Shown here: positions 41,945-51,528 of the stretch, in pieces | Numbering within the stretch: the stretch's first letter is position 1 | Layout of the letters: every line of letters starts with the position of its first letter | Notes under the pieces: model-generated | The model's database searches: none | Told to the model about the DNA's origin: nothing | What the model saw: the letters and a program-made list of their open reading frames with translations, nothing else | NCBI RefSeq assembly: GCF_903915725.1 | Contig: NZ_CAIWTY010000043.1 | Span: 46,591 to 110,590, forward strand | Direction of reading: 5' to 3' | DNA: 64,000 nucleotides | Source of the DNA: an uncultured Rhodopila sp. | GTDB taxonomy: Bacteria; Pseudomonadota; Alphaproteobacteria; Acetobacterales; Acetobacteraceae | Position numbers and translations under genes: made by a program

Positions 41945-44900
41945 TCATAGGAAAGGCCCGGTCAGCCCCGACAGCATCGCGCGGGCGCGCCCGAGCCGGC
42001 CGGCTGCGGCCTGCTCGCGCACCTGGGCACTGAAACCGGAGCGACCGGCGTGCACCCGCGGAGGCGCAGGCTTGTGCCGCACCGGGTCCGGCACCCGCAG
42101 CGGCACCGCGCGCAGGAACGGGAAAGCGACGCGCCGCTGCGACAGCGCGTGCATCAGGTCCTCCGTCGCGTCCACGTTGCGCATGATGATGACATGCACT
42201 TCCGCTGCCGCCTGGCGCCCTTCCCGGTCGCGCGCCACGACCCGCAGGTCCAGCGTGCCAACCGCGCTTTCCGGCGGCACGCCGGAGAAGGTCAAGGTGC
42301 CCGGATCGAAGTTCATCCACGGCGGCAGCGGCCCGCCGCTGGCGGTCGTCGCCTCGTAGCTGAGATATTCCGAAGCGCTGTTGCCATAGAAAGCATCGGC
42401 CGAGACGCCGATGACGCCCGATTGCTCCGCCACGATCGTGCGATAGACCATCGAACCCACCAGCCAGCCCGGCGGCATCCCGGCATCGCCGGTGATGCGC
42501 TCGATCGGCTCGGACGGCGGCGGCTTCGGGATCGGGTTATTGATCGCCACGACGAGTGTGTTGAGCGGCACTTGCTCCGCGCTCACCGCGGTCTTGCCGC
42601 CGTTGCCGGCGCCGGAGACGTCCACTCCGGCCACGGCGGTCGCGCTGCCCGCAAGCTCCGCGCCGGTCAGGGACCCGGTCAGCGGAACGTCCGTGGAGCT
42701 GTCGATCAGCCTGGCCTGCAACGGCGGCGGGCTGCCATGGAACGGCGCGTTCGGGAAGAACGCCAGCTTCGCCGAGGTCCCCAGCACCAGCCCGTTGCTG
42801 TCGGAAACGTCGGTGCCGATGCTGACCCAGGTCGCACCGCCATCGGTCGAATAGCGCCACGTGCCGTCCGCCGCCGGCGTGGTGTTGCCGACGATGACCA
42901 CGCCAGCCAGGGAGTTCGCCACCGAACCGGTCGGGTTGATCGCGGTGCGCTGCTGGTCCGCCGTGTCGGAGAAAGCCGGCCCATACAGGTTCGCCACCGT
43001 ATCTCCGGGCGGGTGCTGCTCCGTCGTCAGGACCGTCGGCAAGGAAGCGGACCCGTCGGCGATCGGTGCGTCGTTGATCGGCGTAACGATCTCGTCCAGC
43101 GGCACCGTGGCGGCGCTCAGGGCGGTCCGGCCGCCGTTATGCGCACCGGACACATCGACCCCCGCATACGCCGCCGAACCCTGCTGCAACGCCAGGCCGG
43201 TGACGCTGCCGGTGATCGCCACATCCGTGGAGTTGTCGATCAGCCGCTCCGTCAGCGGCAGCGGCGCACCGTTGAAGTCGGGCACCGGCAGGAAGTCGAT
43301 CAGCGCCGAAGCCGGCAGGATCAGCGCGGAACCATCGGATACCGAGGTGGAGATCGCGGTCCAGGTGGCGCCGCCATTGGTCGAGTAGCGCCACACGCCT
43401 TCGTATGTCGGCGTCGGGTCGGCGATGATGGCGACTCCCGCGAGCGTATTGGCAACCGATCCGGTGGGGTTGGACGGCGTCTGCTGCTGGTCCGCCGTAT
43501 CGCTGAAATTGGCCGCAAACAGCGCAGCCACCGTCTCGTTCGGCGGCACGGTGGTATCCTCCGGCTGCGCCGGCAAGGTCGTGCTGCCGGTCGCAATCGG
43601 CGCGTCGTTGATCGGATCGTCGATCACGTTCACCGACACGGTGGCCGCGGAATAAGCCGATGCCTGGAGGTTGACACCCGTCCCGAACGGCCCGTCGGTC
43701 GGCAGCGCCGACAGCGTGCCGTTTGCGACGCCATCCGCCTGGTCCCACGCCCGGAAGGTCAGCGCCGGGGTGATCGCGCCGTTGAAGTTCGGCACCGTCG
43801 GCTGGAAGTAGATGCGGGTCGAGGCATCGGCCGACAGATGCAGCGCGTTGGTGGCGGAGATCGCCGTCATCCCGCTGCCGGCGAACTCGGTCCAGGTCGA
43901 ACCGCTGTTCGTCGAATACCACCAGTTGCCGACACTGGTATCCGCCGCGATCACCGCCAGACCCGCCGGACCGGGCGCGCTGCCGTCGTGCGCATTCGCG
44001 CCATCCAGGTCGCCGATGTTGGCGCTGTTCGCCAGCGTCGAAACCAGCGCGCCTGTCGCGCCGGAGGGCGGCGCCAGCGCATCCTCGGTCGCATGCGGCA
44101 GTGCCAGGGCGACCGCGGGGTCGAGTATAGGCGAATCGTCGGTCGCGCTGACGGTGATGGTGCCGTAGGTCTCGGTGGTCGTGCCGCCGCCGCTTGCGCT
44201 GGTTAGTGCGTAGGTGACGCTGCGCGGCGTCGTGTAGGGCTGGCTGGAACTGTCGTAATACTGGATCTGGCCAAGCGCCGCCCCCCACTGCGTCAGCGAT
44301 GCCGTGGCACCGGCCGAGGTCAGCGTCAGGGCGCCGGTGGCGGCGTCGAATGTCCCGGCGATGTTGCCGCTGGCCGAGCCAGCCAGGAACGCCAGCACAT
44401 CCTCGGCTCGGACCGCACCGCCGCCCAAAGTCACCACGACCTGCGACAGCGTCGCGCCGGGCGCTACCAAATCGGCCAGGTCCGTCGTCGGGAGCGTGAC
44501 CGCATTGCCCTGTTCCGGCGTGTTGTTCGGCTCGACGTAGCTGACCGTGTAAGCGGTTGCCCCCGGCAGCAGCGTGAAAACCGAGTAGACCGGGGCGCTG
44601 GTCAGCACCCCGCCGGTGCCCTGCAACCCTGTCGAGCCGGTGGCCAGCGGCACGTCCGTGTTGAAGTTGGCGTCGGACAGCGTCGCACCGATGGTCAGGT
44701 TCAGCGTCGCGATGCCGGTGGTCGCGTTGGAGTAGCTCAGGTGGTTGAGCACATCCTGCACCGTCGTCCCGGTGGCGGTAGTGTTGAACGTCAGCGTCAG
44801 CACGCCGCCCGACTGGGTGTAGCTGCCGACGGTCTGGCCCGACAGGATCACGGCATTGCCCGACAGGGTCAGCGCGCTGTCGCCGCCGAACACGTCCGCC

Positions 44901-47900
44901 GCGTTCGGCGCCTTCGCGCCCCCAATGTAGCGCTCCACCGTCAGCACGCCGCCGCCATACGAATAGGTTCCCGGATGGGCGCCGATGAGCGTGTCCAGTT
45001 CGGTATCGGCGGCCGTCGTCGCCCCGGTATTGGACAGGTTCAAGGCTTCCCCGGGGGCGATCGTCTGCCTGCCGGTGGCCCAGTTGCCGAGCACGGGCGT
45101 GGTGTTCGGGATCTCGTAGACGAAGTTGATGCCCGTCTCTTGCAGGACGGGTGTCGCCACCGTCCAGGAAGCCGGCGGCGTCAGGCTGCCGGACCCGGTC
45201 ACGTTGAACACCAGCGTTTCGTTCGCCGGCAGCCCGAGGGCGCCGCTGTTCGGCATCAGCACGGTAAAGCTGCCGTTCGGAATCAGCCCGGCGATGAACG
45301 CCCCGGAGGCGTCGGTCGTGACCGTCTCGGTCAGCCCGCCGCTCGCCAGGATCGTCACCGTCACCCCGGCGAGCGGCGTGTCGATGCTGCTGTCATAGAC
45401 CCACGGCGTGTAGCCGAGCGCCTGCCAGACATCGCCCGACGCCGTACCCAGGGAGGTGACGACCTGGTTCCAGTAATCGTTGATACCGGCGCTCGGCATA
45501 TTGGACCCGTCGCGCGAGCCGGTTGTGGTGCCGATGGGGCCGATAGCGCTGGTCAGGCCGTTGTAGGTCAGGCCGGTGACCGCCGGGTTGATGTCCTGCC
45601 AGGTCTCGCTGGTGGTCGTCGCCGGCACCGGCGCGGTCGCCGACGCGACGTTCAATGTATAGACGAATGTCTCGGTCGCGCCCGATGCCAGGTCCATGGT
45701 GGCGGCGAAGATATTGCCACTGCCCGGGGTTACGACCAGGTTCGTCGCTCCGCCGCTCGGGGTAAAGCCGGAGATCGACCCGAAATTGCTTGCCGGCAAC
45801 GGGTCCGTTACGGATACGTCGTAGGCGGTGACCGGACTGTTGTTGTACAGTGTAATCAAATAGCTCGCCGTGCCGGCCGGGCCGTTGATCGCCGTGACCG
45901 TCTTGGCCAGCGTCACGTTCGGTTCCTGCACGGTCTCAGCGCGGGAGACCGTGGTGGAGATGGACCCGTTCGCCTGCACCGCGAAATTGTCCGTCAGCGT
46001 CGTATTCGGCGGACCCGAGGTGTTGGACGAGATGTTGGTCACCTGGCCGTTGAACTCGACAATCGCGTAGTTCGGCAACGGCGACCCGGCGTCGTTCGTC
46101 AACGTGCCCAGGTTGATCCGCAGGTGGCCGGCCACGGACGTGTCGATCGCCGCGGTCGGGACAACAAACCCGGGGGCATACTTGGACAAATCGCCGGCGG
46201 TGGCGTTGGTGACCTGCATGGCCGGATCCGCCCACGATGCCGTCGTCAGGAACGCGCCGTTCGGCGACACCAGGGCCAGCGTCACGGTGTTGTCGGTTAC
46301 ATACGGCACGAACCCGGCGGGCAAAGTGAAGTCCAGCACGACGTTGGTGTTCGTGCCCTCGGCGATCTGCGCAACCCCGTGCAACCGGGCGATGTCGCCG
46401 ATGGTCATGTCGATATTCGCCGCATAACCCGGCGTGACGGTTGTCGTCCCGTTCGCCTCGGCGGCGAAAAACAGCGTCGGCAAGATGTTCGCGACACTCA
46501 AGGGGTCGGAGGCACTGAACGGGTAGATGCGCGCGTACGTGTTGACGATGGATTGCCCATGGCTGGAGTTCGGCGAGGCCGCCGATGGCGAGTTCACCGT
46601 CAGGTCGGTTCCGGCCGCGAGGCCCGGATTGACCGTTGCTTTAAAGCTATAAACCAGCGTGCCCGACGGATCGAACCGGCCCGGATCAACCGACAGAAGG
46701 CGGTTGCTGAGACCCTGGCTGGCGTCCACCGTTGTCGATGAATCGGGCGTGCCGGCCTGGGATACCAGCGTCAGGCCGCCGTCGTAGGTCAAGCCGATCG
46801 GCAAGCCGAGTGTTGAGGTGGTTGCCTGCGACTGGACGATACCGGTGTTGGTGATCGTATAGGTGTAGGTCAGCACCTCGCCGCTGTAGACATTGCCGCC
46901 GGAATTGTCGGTCAGCGTCGCGTTCAGGATCGGGTCATGCTCGATAAACGTTACTTGAGCCGACGGCACCGGGCTGCCCGAGTAGATCAGATTCGCCGTG
47001 CTGGTGAACAACGTGTTGTTGACGTTGGTGCCATCGTTGAAGCGTGCGGTATAGAGGATGTTCACCGTGCCGGACGTATCGGCGTTGGCGTTGAGAACCT
47101 TCGGCCCGAGGTCGAATGTCACCGTGCTCCCCGAAACCGACCAGGGCGTGGCCGGCAACGTGAACGACACGCCCGTTGTTCCGGTGATCGAGGTCAGGCC
47201 GGTGAAGATCTCGTTCGCCGGCAACAGCTCCGTCACCAGCACGTCGGTGTTTCCGGATGCGGGGTCGATACTGCCCTCGGGCAGCGCCACGCTGATCGTG
47301 ACCGGCCTTGTCTCGCCAACGACAATGGTCGCGTTGGGATGGGACGGGTCGGCATTGTCGTTCTGCGAGATGTCGGACGGCCCGAACGACTTGGTCAGGG
47401 CGGGCGCCGTCGTCGTCACCGTCGCGGTATCGATCAGGCCGGCGGCGCTGCCGCCGACGGGGTTGCCGTCAACAACGAAGCCGTTGCCGAGCGCCACACC
47501 GTTGTAGATGTTGGTGTAGTTCAGGATCTTCCCGGTGTCGGTCAGAACCGATCCCGCCGATTGACCGGGCAGCAGGGTCAGATCGAATGAGATCGTCATG
47601 ACGTTGCGATGGAACGAACCCGGGGCGAAAAGCGTCGGCTGCGGGTCGATGGCGGTGCTGCCCGGGTCTTCGAGCGTGACACCCGTAGCGGTGAACAAAT
47701 CCGTCAACGCCTCACCGTTCTGCCCGACCAGCCGGGTCAGGGTCCCGCTCCGCACCACCGCGAGATTGCTGACCTGACTGACCGAGTAACCCGTGGGCAG
47801 CACATCCGAAACGACGACGTCGTAGGCCCCGCCGCTGCCGCCGCCACTGTTGGCGATGGTTTCGACGATGCGCACCGTGTCGCCGCCGTCCGCGCCCGTC

Positions 47901-50900
47901 ACGTTCAGGTTCTGCAGATCGCCTATGGCGGACGGTCCGGTGCCGCTCAGGAACAGGCTGCCGCCGGTCGTCACCGGCGTTCCGGCCGCTGCATAGTACG
48001 TCGTCGGATCCGCCGCCGTCGCTGTGCCGTCGACGGTGAAGCCGCCCGTCTTGGCCGTGCCGGTGTCATTGACCAGTGAGACGATCCCGGTCTTGATCGA
48101 ATTGACCAGGTTGGGTTCGGCAACCGTGATCTGGCCGATACTTTCGGTCGAAATCGTGTTGCCCTCGCCGTTGGTCATGGTGGTTCCGGCCTGCGCCGTC
48201 AGATCCAGGCCGTCGGCGAACGGCGCTGTACTCACCTTGACGGTGAAGTAGATCGTTACCGTCTGATACTGCTGCGGCAGCGTCGGCGTGCTGGCGTGGC
48301 CGACATTGGTCGTGTCCTGCCGGCTGCCAAGATCGAAGCTGATGCTGTTGGCCGTCGCATCGGTCAGCGCCGAAACCACCGTATACGCCGGCGCCGGAGC
48401 GATCGGCGATGGCGAAACGAAATACGAATACTTGCCCAGGCCGGGATAAAACGTCACCGATCCGGCCTGTGACGTATCGAGTACGTAACTCGGGACAATA
48501 CTGCCATCGGAAGCCGGATCGGCGGCATCGATCACCGGCAGCGGCAGATAGACGCTGAGGTCGAGCGAATTGAAATCCCCGGTAACCAACGTGCGCGTCA
48601 GCGCATAGGTCACGTAATCGCCCGCGGTCACCGTCACGGCGCCATTCGCCCGCGTGGCCACGCCATTCAACGCCGCCACGTAAGCGCTGGCATAGCCCTG
48701 CGGCACCGTAAGCGTGTTCTGCGAGGTGTCGCTGACCGCCGTCGGGGTTGTCGTCGGGTCGCCCGCCATCGTCAGCACCGTCGCGGTCGCCAGGCTGGTC
48801 GACGAAACCGTATCGAGCTCGGTGATGCTCGCCGGCGCGTTTGTCACCGGGTCGATATTGGTGTTTGTATACTTGTCCAGAACGACCGCATTGAACGCCA
48901 GGGACCCGGTCTCGCCCGCGCTGAGGTTCGGCGTGCCCAGCCGGGCAAGCATCGCGGCCTCGCTTTGCAGGTTGACCAGTGTCTGCCCGGGCGCCAGCGC
49001 TGCCGGATTGCCCGTTGCGTTATAATTGATGAAGTCCCAGTTGCCGTTGTTGCCCGAGATCCAGACCTGCTCGCCGTTCACCGTGGCGGACGTCGCCGAA
49101 GCGATGGTGCCCAGGCTGAGCGTCGTTGCGGATCCCGTGCGTGGCGTCAGGGTCAGCGTCGGCGCGACCAGGGGATCAACCGTCAGCCCGTCGCCAAGCA
49201 GCGCGTTCACGCTCAGCGAGCCCATCGCGAAGTAGTCGGAGACCTGGAAATTCAGCGTGTACAGGATTGCATCGTTCGGGCCGGTCTGCGTCGCGCTGTT
49301 GGTAACCGGGTCGAACGCGGTCTGCTGCATCGCCAGCGATTTCGCCGTGAACGAGGCGGACGGCGTTGCGCTGCCGGACAGCGTGTAAGGATTGCCATAA
49401 TCCGCTGAACCGGACCACGGGTTCCAGTTTCCGTTGTCGTAGACCAGCGTTGGCGAATTGATCGTCCTCGGCGCCCCCGTCACCGGATCGAGGACGGGCA
49501 CCCCGTTCGCATCGAACTCCGGCACGAAGACCGGAATGTCGATGACGGTCTTGCCATCGCTCGCCGACAGCGCCGGAACGGTGACATCGATGGCGCCACC
49601 CGGTGTCCCGAGCGTGCCTGTGAATGTGGCGGTGCCGGACGAACCGGTAACGGTGATCGGGCTGCCGTTATATTCCACCGTGTTCGGCAGTTCGATCTGC
49701 AAAGTCGTGCCGGTAATCGGGTTGCCGATCGTGGCCGGCGCCATGGTGACCGTCATCTGGTAGTGCGAGACGTAATCGGGCCCGGTGGCGCTCTCGTTTT
49801 CGCCGTACGGCGTGATAACCGAACTGGTTACGGTCGCGAGCACCAGCGAGTTGGACGCGCTGACCTCGCCGGTGGCGGGCGTGACCACGCCCTGTGTGCC
49901 GGCGGTGCCCTGGATCGGCAGGTCGGTGCCGGGATTGTTCAGCGCATCGGCGCCATAGATGAAGCCGCCGATGGCATCGATGGTCACCTGCTGGCCGCCG
50001 TGCTGGGCCGTCAATACGCTGGTGTTGGTGGTGGCAAAGGTCAGTTGCACATTGGCGCTGGGCTGGCCGACGGTGAAACTGCCGAACGGAAGCTGGATGA
50101 CATACATCGAGTCGCCGGCGACCGTGCCGGACGGCGCGGTGACGAACACCGGCGCGCCGGAGGCATCGACGATCAGCGGGTCGAGCATCCCCAATGTGCC
50201 GGTGTGGCCTGCGACGGTGGTTGACAGGGTCAGTTCCGTCACCGGCAGCGAAGCGCCAAGCAACGTCGCCGATGTCAATGTCGCGACATCCAGCGAATTG
50301 TTCGGTGCGAACAACTCGATGATCGGCCCGTAGCCCGCCGCGGCAGCAGCCGTATTGGTGAAGCTGACCGTCTCAGTGAAGGTGGCGCCCAACAGCACCT
50401 GCGCCGGAACGTTGGAGAAGGCTACCGTGGGCACCGGTGCATCCAGGACATTCCGGTATGCGGCAACCGCAGTGGCTGAAAACGGCACTACCGGATCGAC
50501 GATCCCGGCCGTCCGGGCCAGCGACCAGCCGCCGCCGAACGCGGCATCGCCGACGGTGCCGGTCGAGGCGGCAACGCCCGCTCCGGTCAGCGCATGCAGA
50601 TCGTCGACGAACGCCGTTCCGCCCGCGCCGGCCCCGACATCGCAGCCCCACAGCAGGATTTGCGCATTGTCGGCCATGTGGTCGCGCCAACCGGCGACCT
50701 CATGCGCGTTGGCCAGCAGCGCCGCGGCATCCACGGTCGATGCACCAAGCTCGATCTGGCCGTCGGAACCGTAGGTGAGAAAGTTGACCGTCTGCACATC
50801 GCGCAGGCCCCGCATCGTGGCGCTGACCTGTGCGAGGCCGTCCGCGGACGGGTCGATCACCACGACCTTGGTGCCAGGCGCCACACTGTCGGCCAGCGTC

Positions 50901-51193
50901 TGCCAGTTCGCCACCCGCGGATCGACGAAAAGCACGGCGGACACCGTAACCGGTGCCTGCGCCGGCGAACCGTCGGAGCGCGCGTGCATCGATGTGTCCT
51001 GGTCTGCGTCGACTGTGCGGACGGGACGATCTGCGGCCAATGGCGCGTCGGCGGAGCCATGCAGCGCCGCTTCGACGGCCGCCGAATGACCGTCCCGGCC
51101 CGGATCGCGGCCGGTGTCTCGAACATGGTGCGTGGCTGCCCCCACGCTGGCGTCAAACATGAACCGAGGTTCGAGAACGAGGCGCATTTTCAT
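41945..51193 (-). CDS. Giant LEPR-XLL / DUF4347 adhesin-like surface protein
   Basis: A 3,082-residue protein. It opens with the LEPR-XLL signature LEPRFMFDA (residues 7-15) and no Sec signal. Residues about 86-250 are a DUF4347 domain (LLWGCDVGAGAGGTAFVDDL). A long array of DUF11/isopeptide-like beta-sandwiches follows (for example YTYTITNTG, VSDVLPTGYSV) to about residue 1900. Next are a SdrD/CNA-B-like domain (AGVTVTILASGG ... TTDASGAFIAGL), cadherin/VCBS-like domains with three repeats of about 178 residues holding W-YSTNGGATWT, and a dystroglycan-type domain (PPWMNFDPGTLTFSGVPP). No RTX nonapeptides are seen. An adhesion or biofilm role is inferred. The ATG at 51187 is an alternative start. 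Confidence 0.88.
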   Translation of the reverse strand: MKMRLVLEPRFMFDASVGAATHHVRDTGRDPGRDGHSAAVEAALHGSADAPLAADRPVRTVDADQDTSMHARSDGSPAQAPVTVSAVLFVDPRVANWQTLADSVAPGTKVVVIDPSADGLAQVSATMRGLRDVQTVNFLTYGSDGQIELGASTVDAAALLANAHEVAGWRDHMADNAQILLWGCDVGAGAGGTAFVDDLHALTGAGVAASTGTVGDAAFGGGWSLARTAGIVDPVVPFSATAVAAYRNVLDAPVPTVAFSNVPAQVLLGATFTETVSFTNTAAAAAGYGPIIELFAPNNSLDVATLTSATLLGASLPVTELTLSTTVAGHTGTLGMLDPLIVDASGAPVFVTAPSGTVAGDSMYVIQLPFGSFTVGQPSANVQLTFATTNTSVLTAQHGGQQVTIDAIGGFIYGADALNNPGTDLPIQGTAGTQGVVTPATGEVSASNSLVLATVTSSVITPYGENESATGPDYVSHYQMTVTMAPATIGNPITGTTLQIELPNTVEYNGSPITVTGSSGTATFTGTLGTPGGAIDVTVPALSASDGKTVIDIPVFVPEFDANGVPVLDPVTGAPRTINSPTLVYDNGNWNPWSGSADYGNPYTLSGSATPSASFTAKSLAMQQTAFDPVTNSATQTGPNDAILYTLNFQVSDYFAMGSLSVNALLGDGLTVDPLVAPTLTLTPRTGSATTLSLGTIASATSATVNGEQVWISGNNGNWDFINYNATGNPAALAPGQTLVNLQSEAAMLARLGTPNLSAGETGSLAFNAVVLDKYTNTNIDPVTNAPASITELDTVSSTSLATATVLTMAGDPTTTPTAVSDTSQNTLTVPQGYASAYVAALNGVATRANGAVTVTAGDYVTYALTRTLVTGDFNSLDLSVYLPLPVIDAADPASDGSIVPSYVLDTSQAGSVTFYPGLGKYSYFVSPSPIAPAPAYTVVSALTDATANSISFDLGSRQDTTNVGHASTPTLPQQYQTVTIYFTVKVSTAPFADGLDLTAQAGTTMTNGEGNTISTESIGQITVAEPNLVNSIKTGIVSLVNDTGTAKTGGFTVDGTATAADPTTYYAAAGTPVTTGGSLFLSGTGPSAIGDLQNLNVTGADGGDTVRIVETIANSGGGSGGAYDVVVSDVLPTGYSVSQVSNLAVVRSGTLTRLVGQNGEALTDLFTATGVTLEDPGSTAIDPQPTLFAPGSFHRNVMTISFDLTLLPGQSAGSVLTDTGKILNYTNIYNGVALGNGFVVDGNPVGGSAAGLIDTATVTTTAPALTKSFGPSDISQNDNADPSHPNATIVVGETRPVTISVALPEGSIDPASGNTDVLVTELLPANEIFTGLTSITGTTGVSFTLPATPWSVSGSTVTFDLGPKVLNANADTSGTVNILYTARFNDGTNVNNTLFTSTANLIYSGSPVPSAQVTFIEHDPILNATLTDNSGGNVYSGEVLTYTYTITNTGIVQSQATTSTLGLPIGLTYDGGLTLVSQAGTPDSSTTVDASQGLSNRLLSVDPGRFDPSGTLVYSFKATVNPGLAAGTDLTVNSPSAASPNSSHGQSIVNTYARIYPFSASDPLSVANILPTLFFAAEANGTTTVTPGYAANIDMTIGDIARLHGVAQIAEGTNTNVVLDFTLPAGFVPYVTDNTVTLALVSPNGAFLTTASWADPAMQVTNATAGDLSKYAPGFVVPTAAIDTSVAGHLRINLGTLTNDAGSPLPNYAIVEFNGQVTNISSNTSGPPNTTLTDNFAVQANGSISTTVSRAETVQEPNVTLAKTVTAINGPAGTASYLITLYNNSPVTAYDVSVTDPLPASNFGSISGFTPSGGATNLVVTPGSGNIFAATMDLASGATETFVYTLNVASATAPVPATTTSETWQDINPAVTGLTYNGLTSAIGPIGTTTGSRDGSNMPSAGINDYWNQVVTSLGTASGDVWQALGYTPWVYDSSIDTPLAGVTVTILASGGLTETVTTDASGAFIAGLIPNGSFTVLMPNSGALGLPANETLVFNVTGSGSLTPPASWTVATPVLQETGINFVYEIPNTTPVLGNWATGRQTIAPGEALNLSNTGATTAADTELDTLIGAHPGTYSYGGGVLTVERYIGGAKAPNAADVFGGDSALTLSGNAVILSGQTVGSYTQSGGVLTLTFNTTATGTTVQDVLNHLSYSNATTGIATLNLTIGATLSDANFNTDVPLATGSTGLQGTGGVLTSAPVYSVFTLLPGATAYTVSYVEPNNTPEQGNAVTLPTTDLADLVAPGATLSQVVVTLGGGAVRAEDVLAFLAGSASGNIAGTFDAATGALTLTSAGATASLTQWGAALGQIQYYDSSSQPYTTPRSVTYALTSASGGGTTTETYGTITVSATDDSPILDPAVALALPHATEDALAPPSGATGALVSTLANSANIGDLDGANAHDGSAPGPAGLAVIAADTSVGNWWYSTNSGSTWTEFAGSGMTAISATNALHLSADASTRIYFQPTVPNFNGAITPALTFRAWDQADGVANGTLSALPTDGPFGTGVNLQASAYSAATVSVNVIDDPINDAPIATGSTTLPAQPEDTTVPPNETVAALFAANFSDTADQQQTPSNPTGSVANTLAGVAIIADPTPTYEGVWRYSTNGGATWTAISTSVSDGSALILPASALIDFLPVPDFNGAPLPLTERLIDNSTDVAITGSVTGLALQQGSAAYAGVDVSGAHNGGRTALSAATVPLDEIVTPINDAPIADGSASLPTVLTTEQHPPGDTVANLYGPAFSDTADQQRTAINPTGSVANSLAGVVIVGNTTPAADGTWRYSTDGGATWVSIGTDVSDSNGLVLGTSAKLAFFPNAPFHGSPPPLQARLIDSSTDVPLTGSLTGAELAGSATAVAGVDVSGAGNGGKTAVSAEQVPLNTLVVAINNPIPKPPPSEPIERITGDAGMPPGWLVGSMVYRTIVAEQSGVIGVSADAFYGNSASEYLSYEATTASGGPLPPWMNFDPGTLTFSGVPPESAVGTLDLRVVARDREGRQAAAEVHVIIMRNVDATEDLMHALSQRRVAFPFLRAVPLRVPDPVRHKPAPPRVHAGRSGFSAQVREQAAAGRLGRARAMLSGLTGPFL

Positions 51194-51380
51194 CCGTACG
51201 GCGCGAGGGGCGGGTCGTATCAGATGAAATACACCAGCTTTCGCGGAAAGTTGATCTTTTTCGGCTCGTATTCAAAAAAAGTCTGATATCACAATGGGAC
51301 TTCCTCGTGGGAGGGTTCGTGTCGCGCATGCGTTGCAGCGACACGACGCCTGTCCGGCCCGGGCGCAAGGTCGCCTCCAC
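51194..51380. promoter_or_regulatory. Probable promoter region of the adhesin locus
   Basis: The 110 bp directly upstream of the adhesin are AT-richer than their surroundings and hold an A7 tract (51276-51282) and several AT-rich hexamers on the minus strand. The only gap large enough for a promoter for the five-gene locus is here. No specific -10/-35 pair or regulator site can be assigned with confidence. Confidence 0.4.
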
Positions 51381-51381
51381 C

Positions 51382-51487
51382 GTCATGGCGGCCGACGGGC
51401 CGCCACCCACGCCATTGTTTGTGTCAGCTAAAAGCGTGGATGCCGACCGGAGCCGGGCACCGGGCTTGACCCGGTGATCGGCATGAC
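51382..51487. repeat. GTCATG...CATGAC stem-loop repeat, copy 3
   Basis: A 106 bp copy in the reverse orientation of the family at 18079 and 24988. The left arm is GTCATGGCGGCCGACGGGCC, the centre CCACGCC...AAGCGTGGATGCCGACC, and the right arm contains an added hairpin (CCGGGC...GCCCGG-like) before GATCGGCATGAC. It lies between the adhesin promoter and the CYTH-CHAD gene. Confidence 0.65.
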
Positions 51488-51528
51488 GATGGGCGCTGCC
51501 GGAGCGTCACTCCCAACACGGATTGCGG

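Noticed and set aside
42050..46741. Long plus-strand ORFs (718 and 666 codons) opposite the giant adhesin
   Set aside because: They are Arg/Gly-rich shadows with no domain or signal, and the minus strand has continuous beta-domain repeats.
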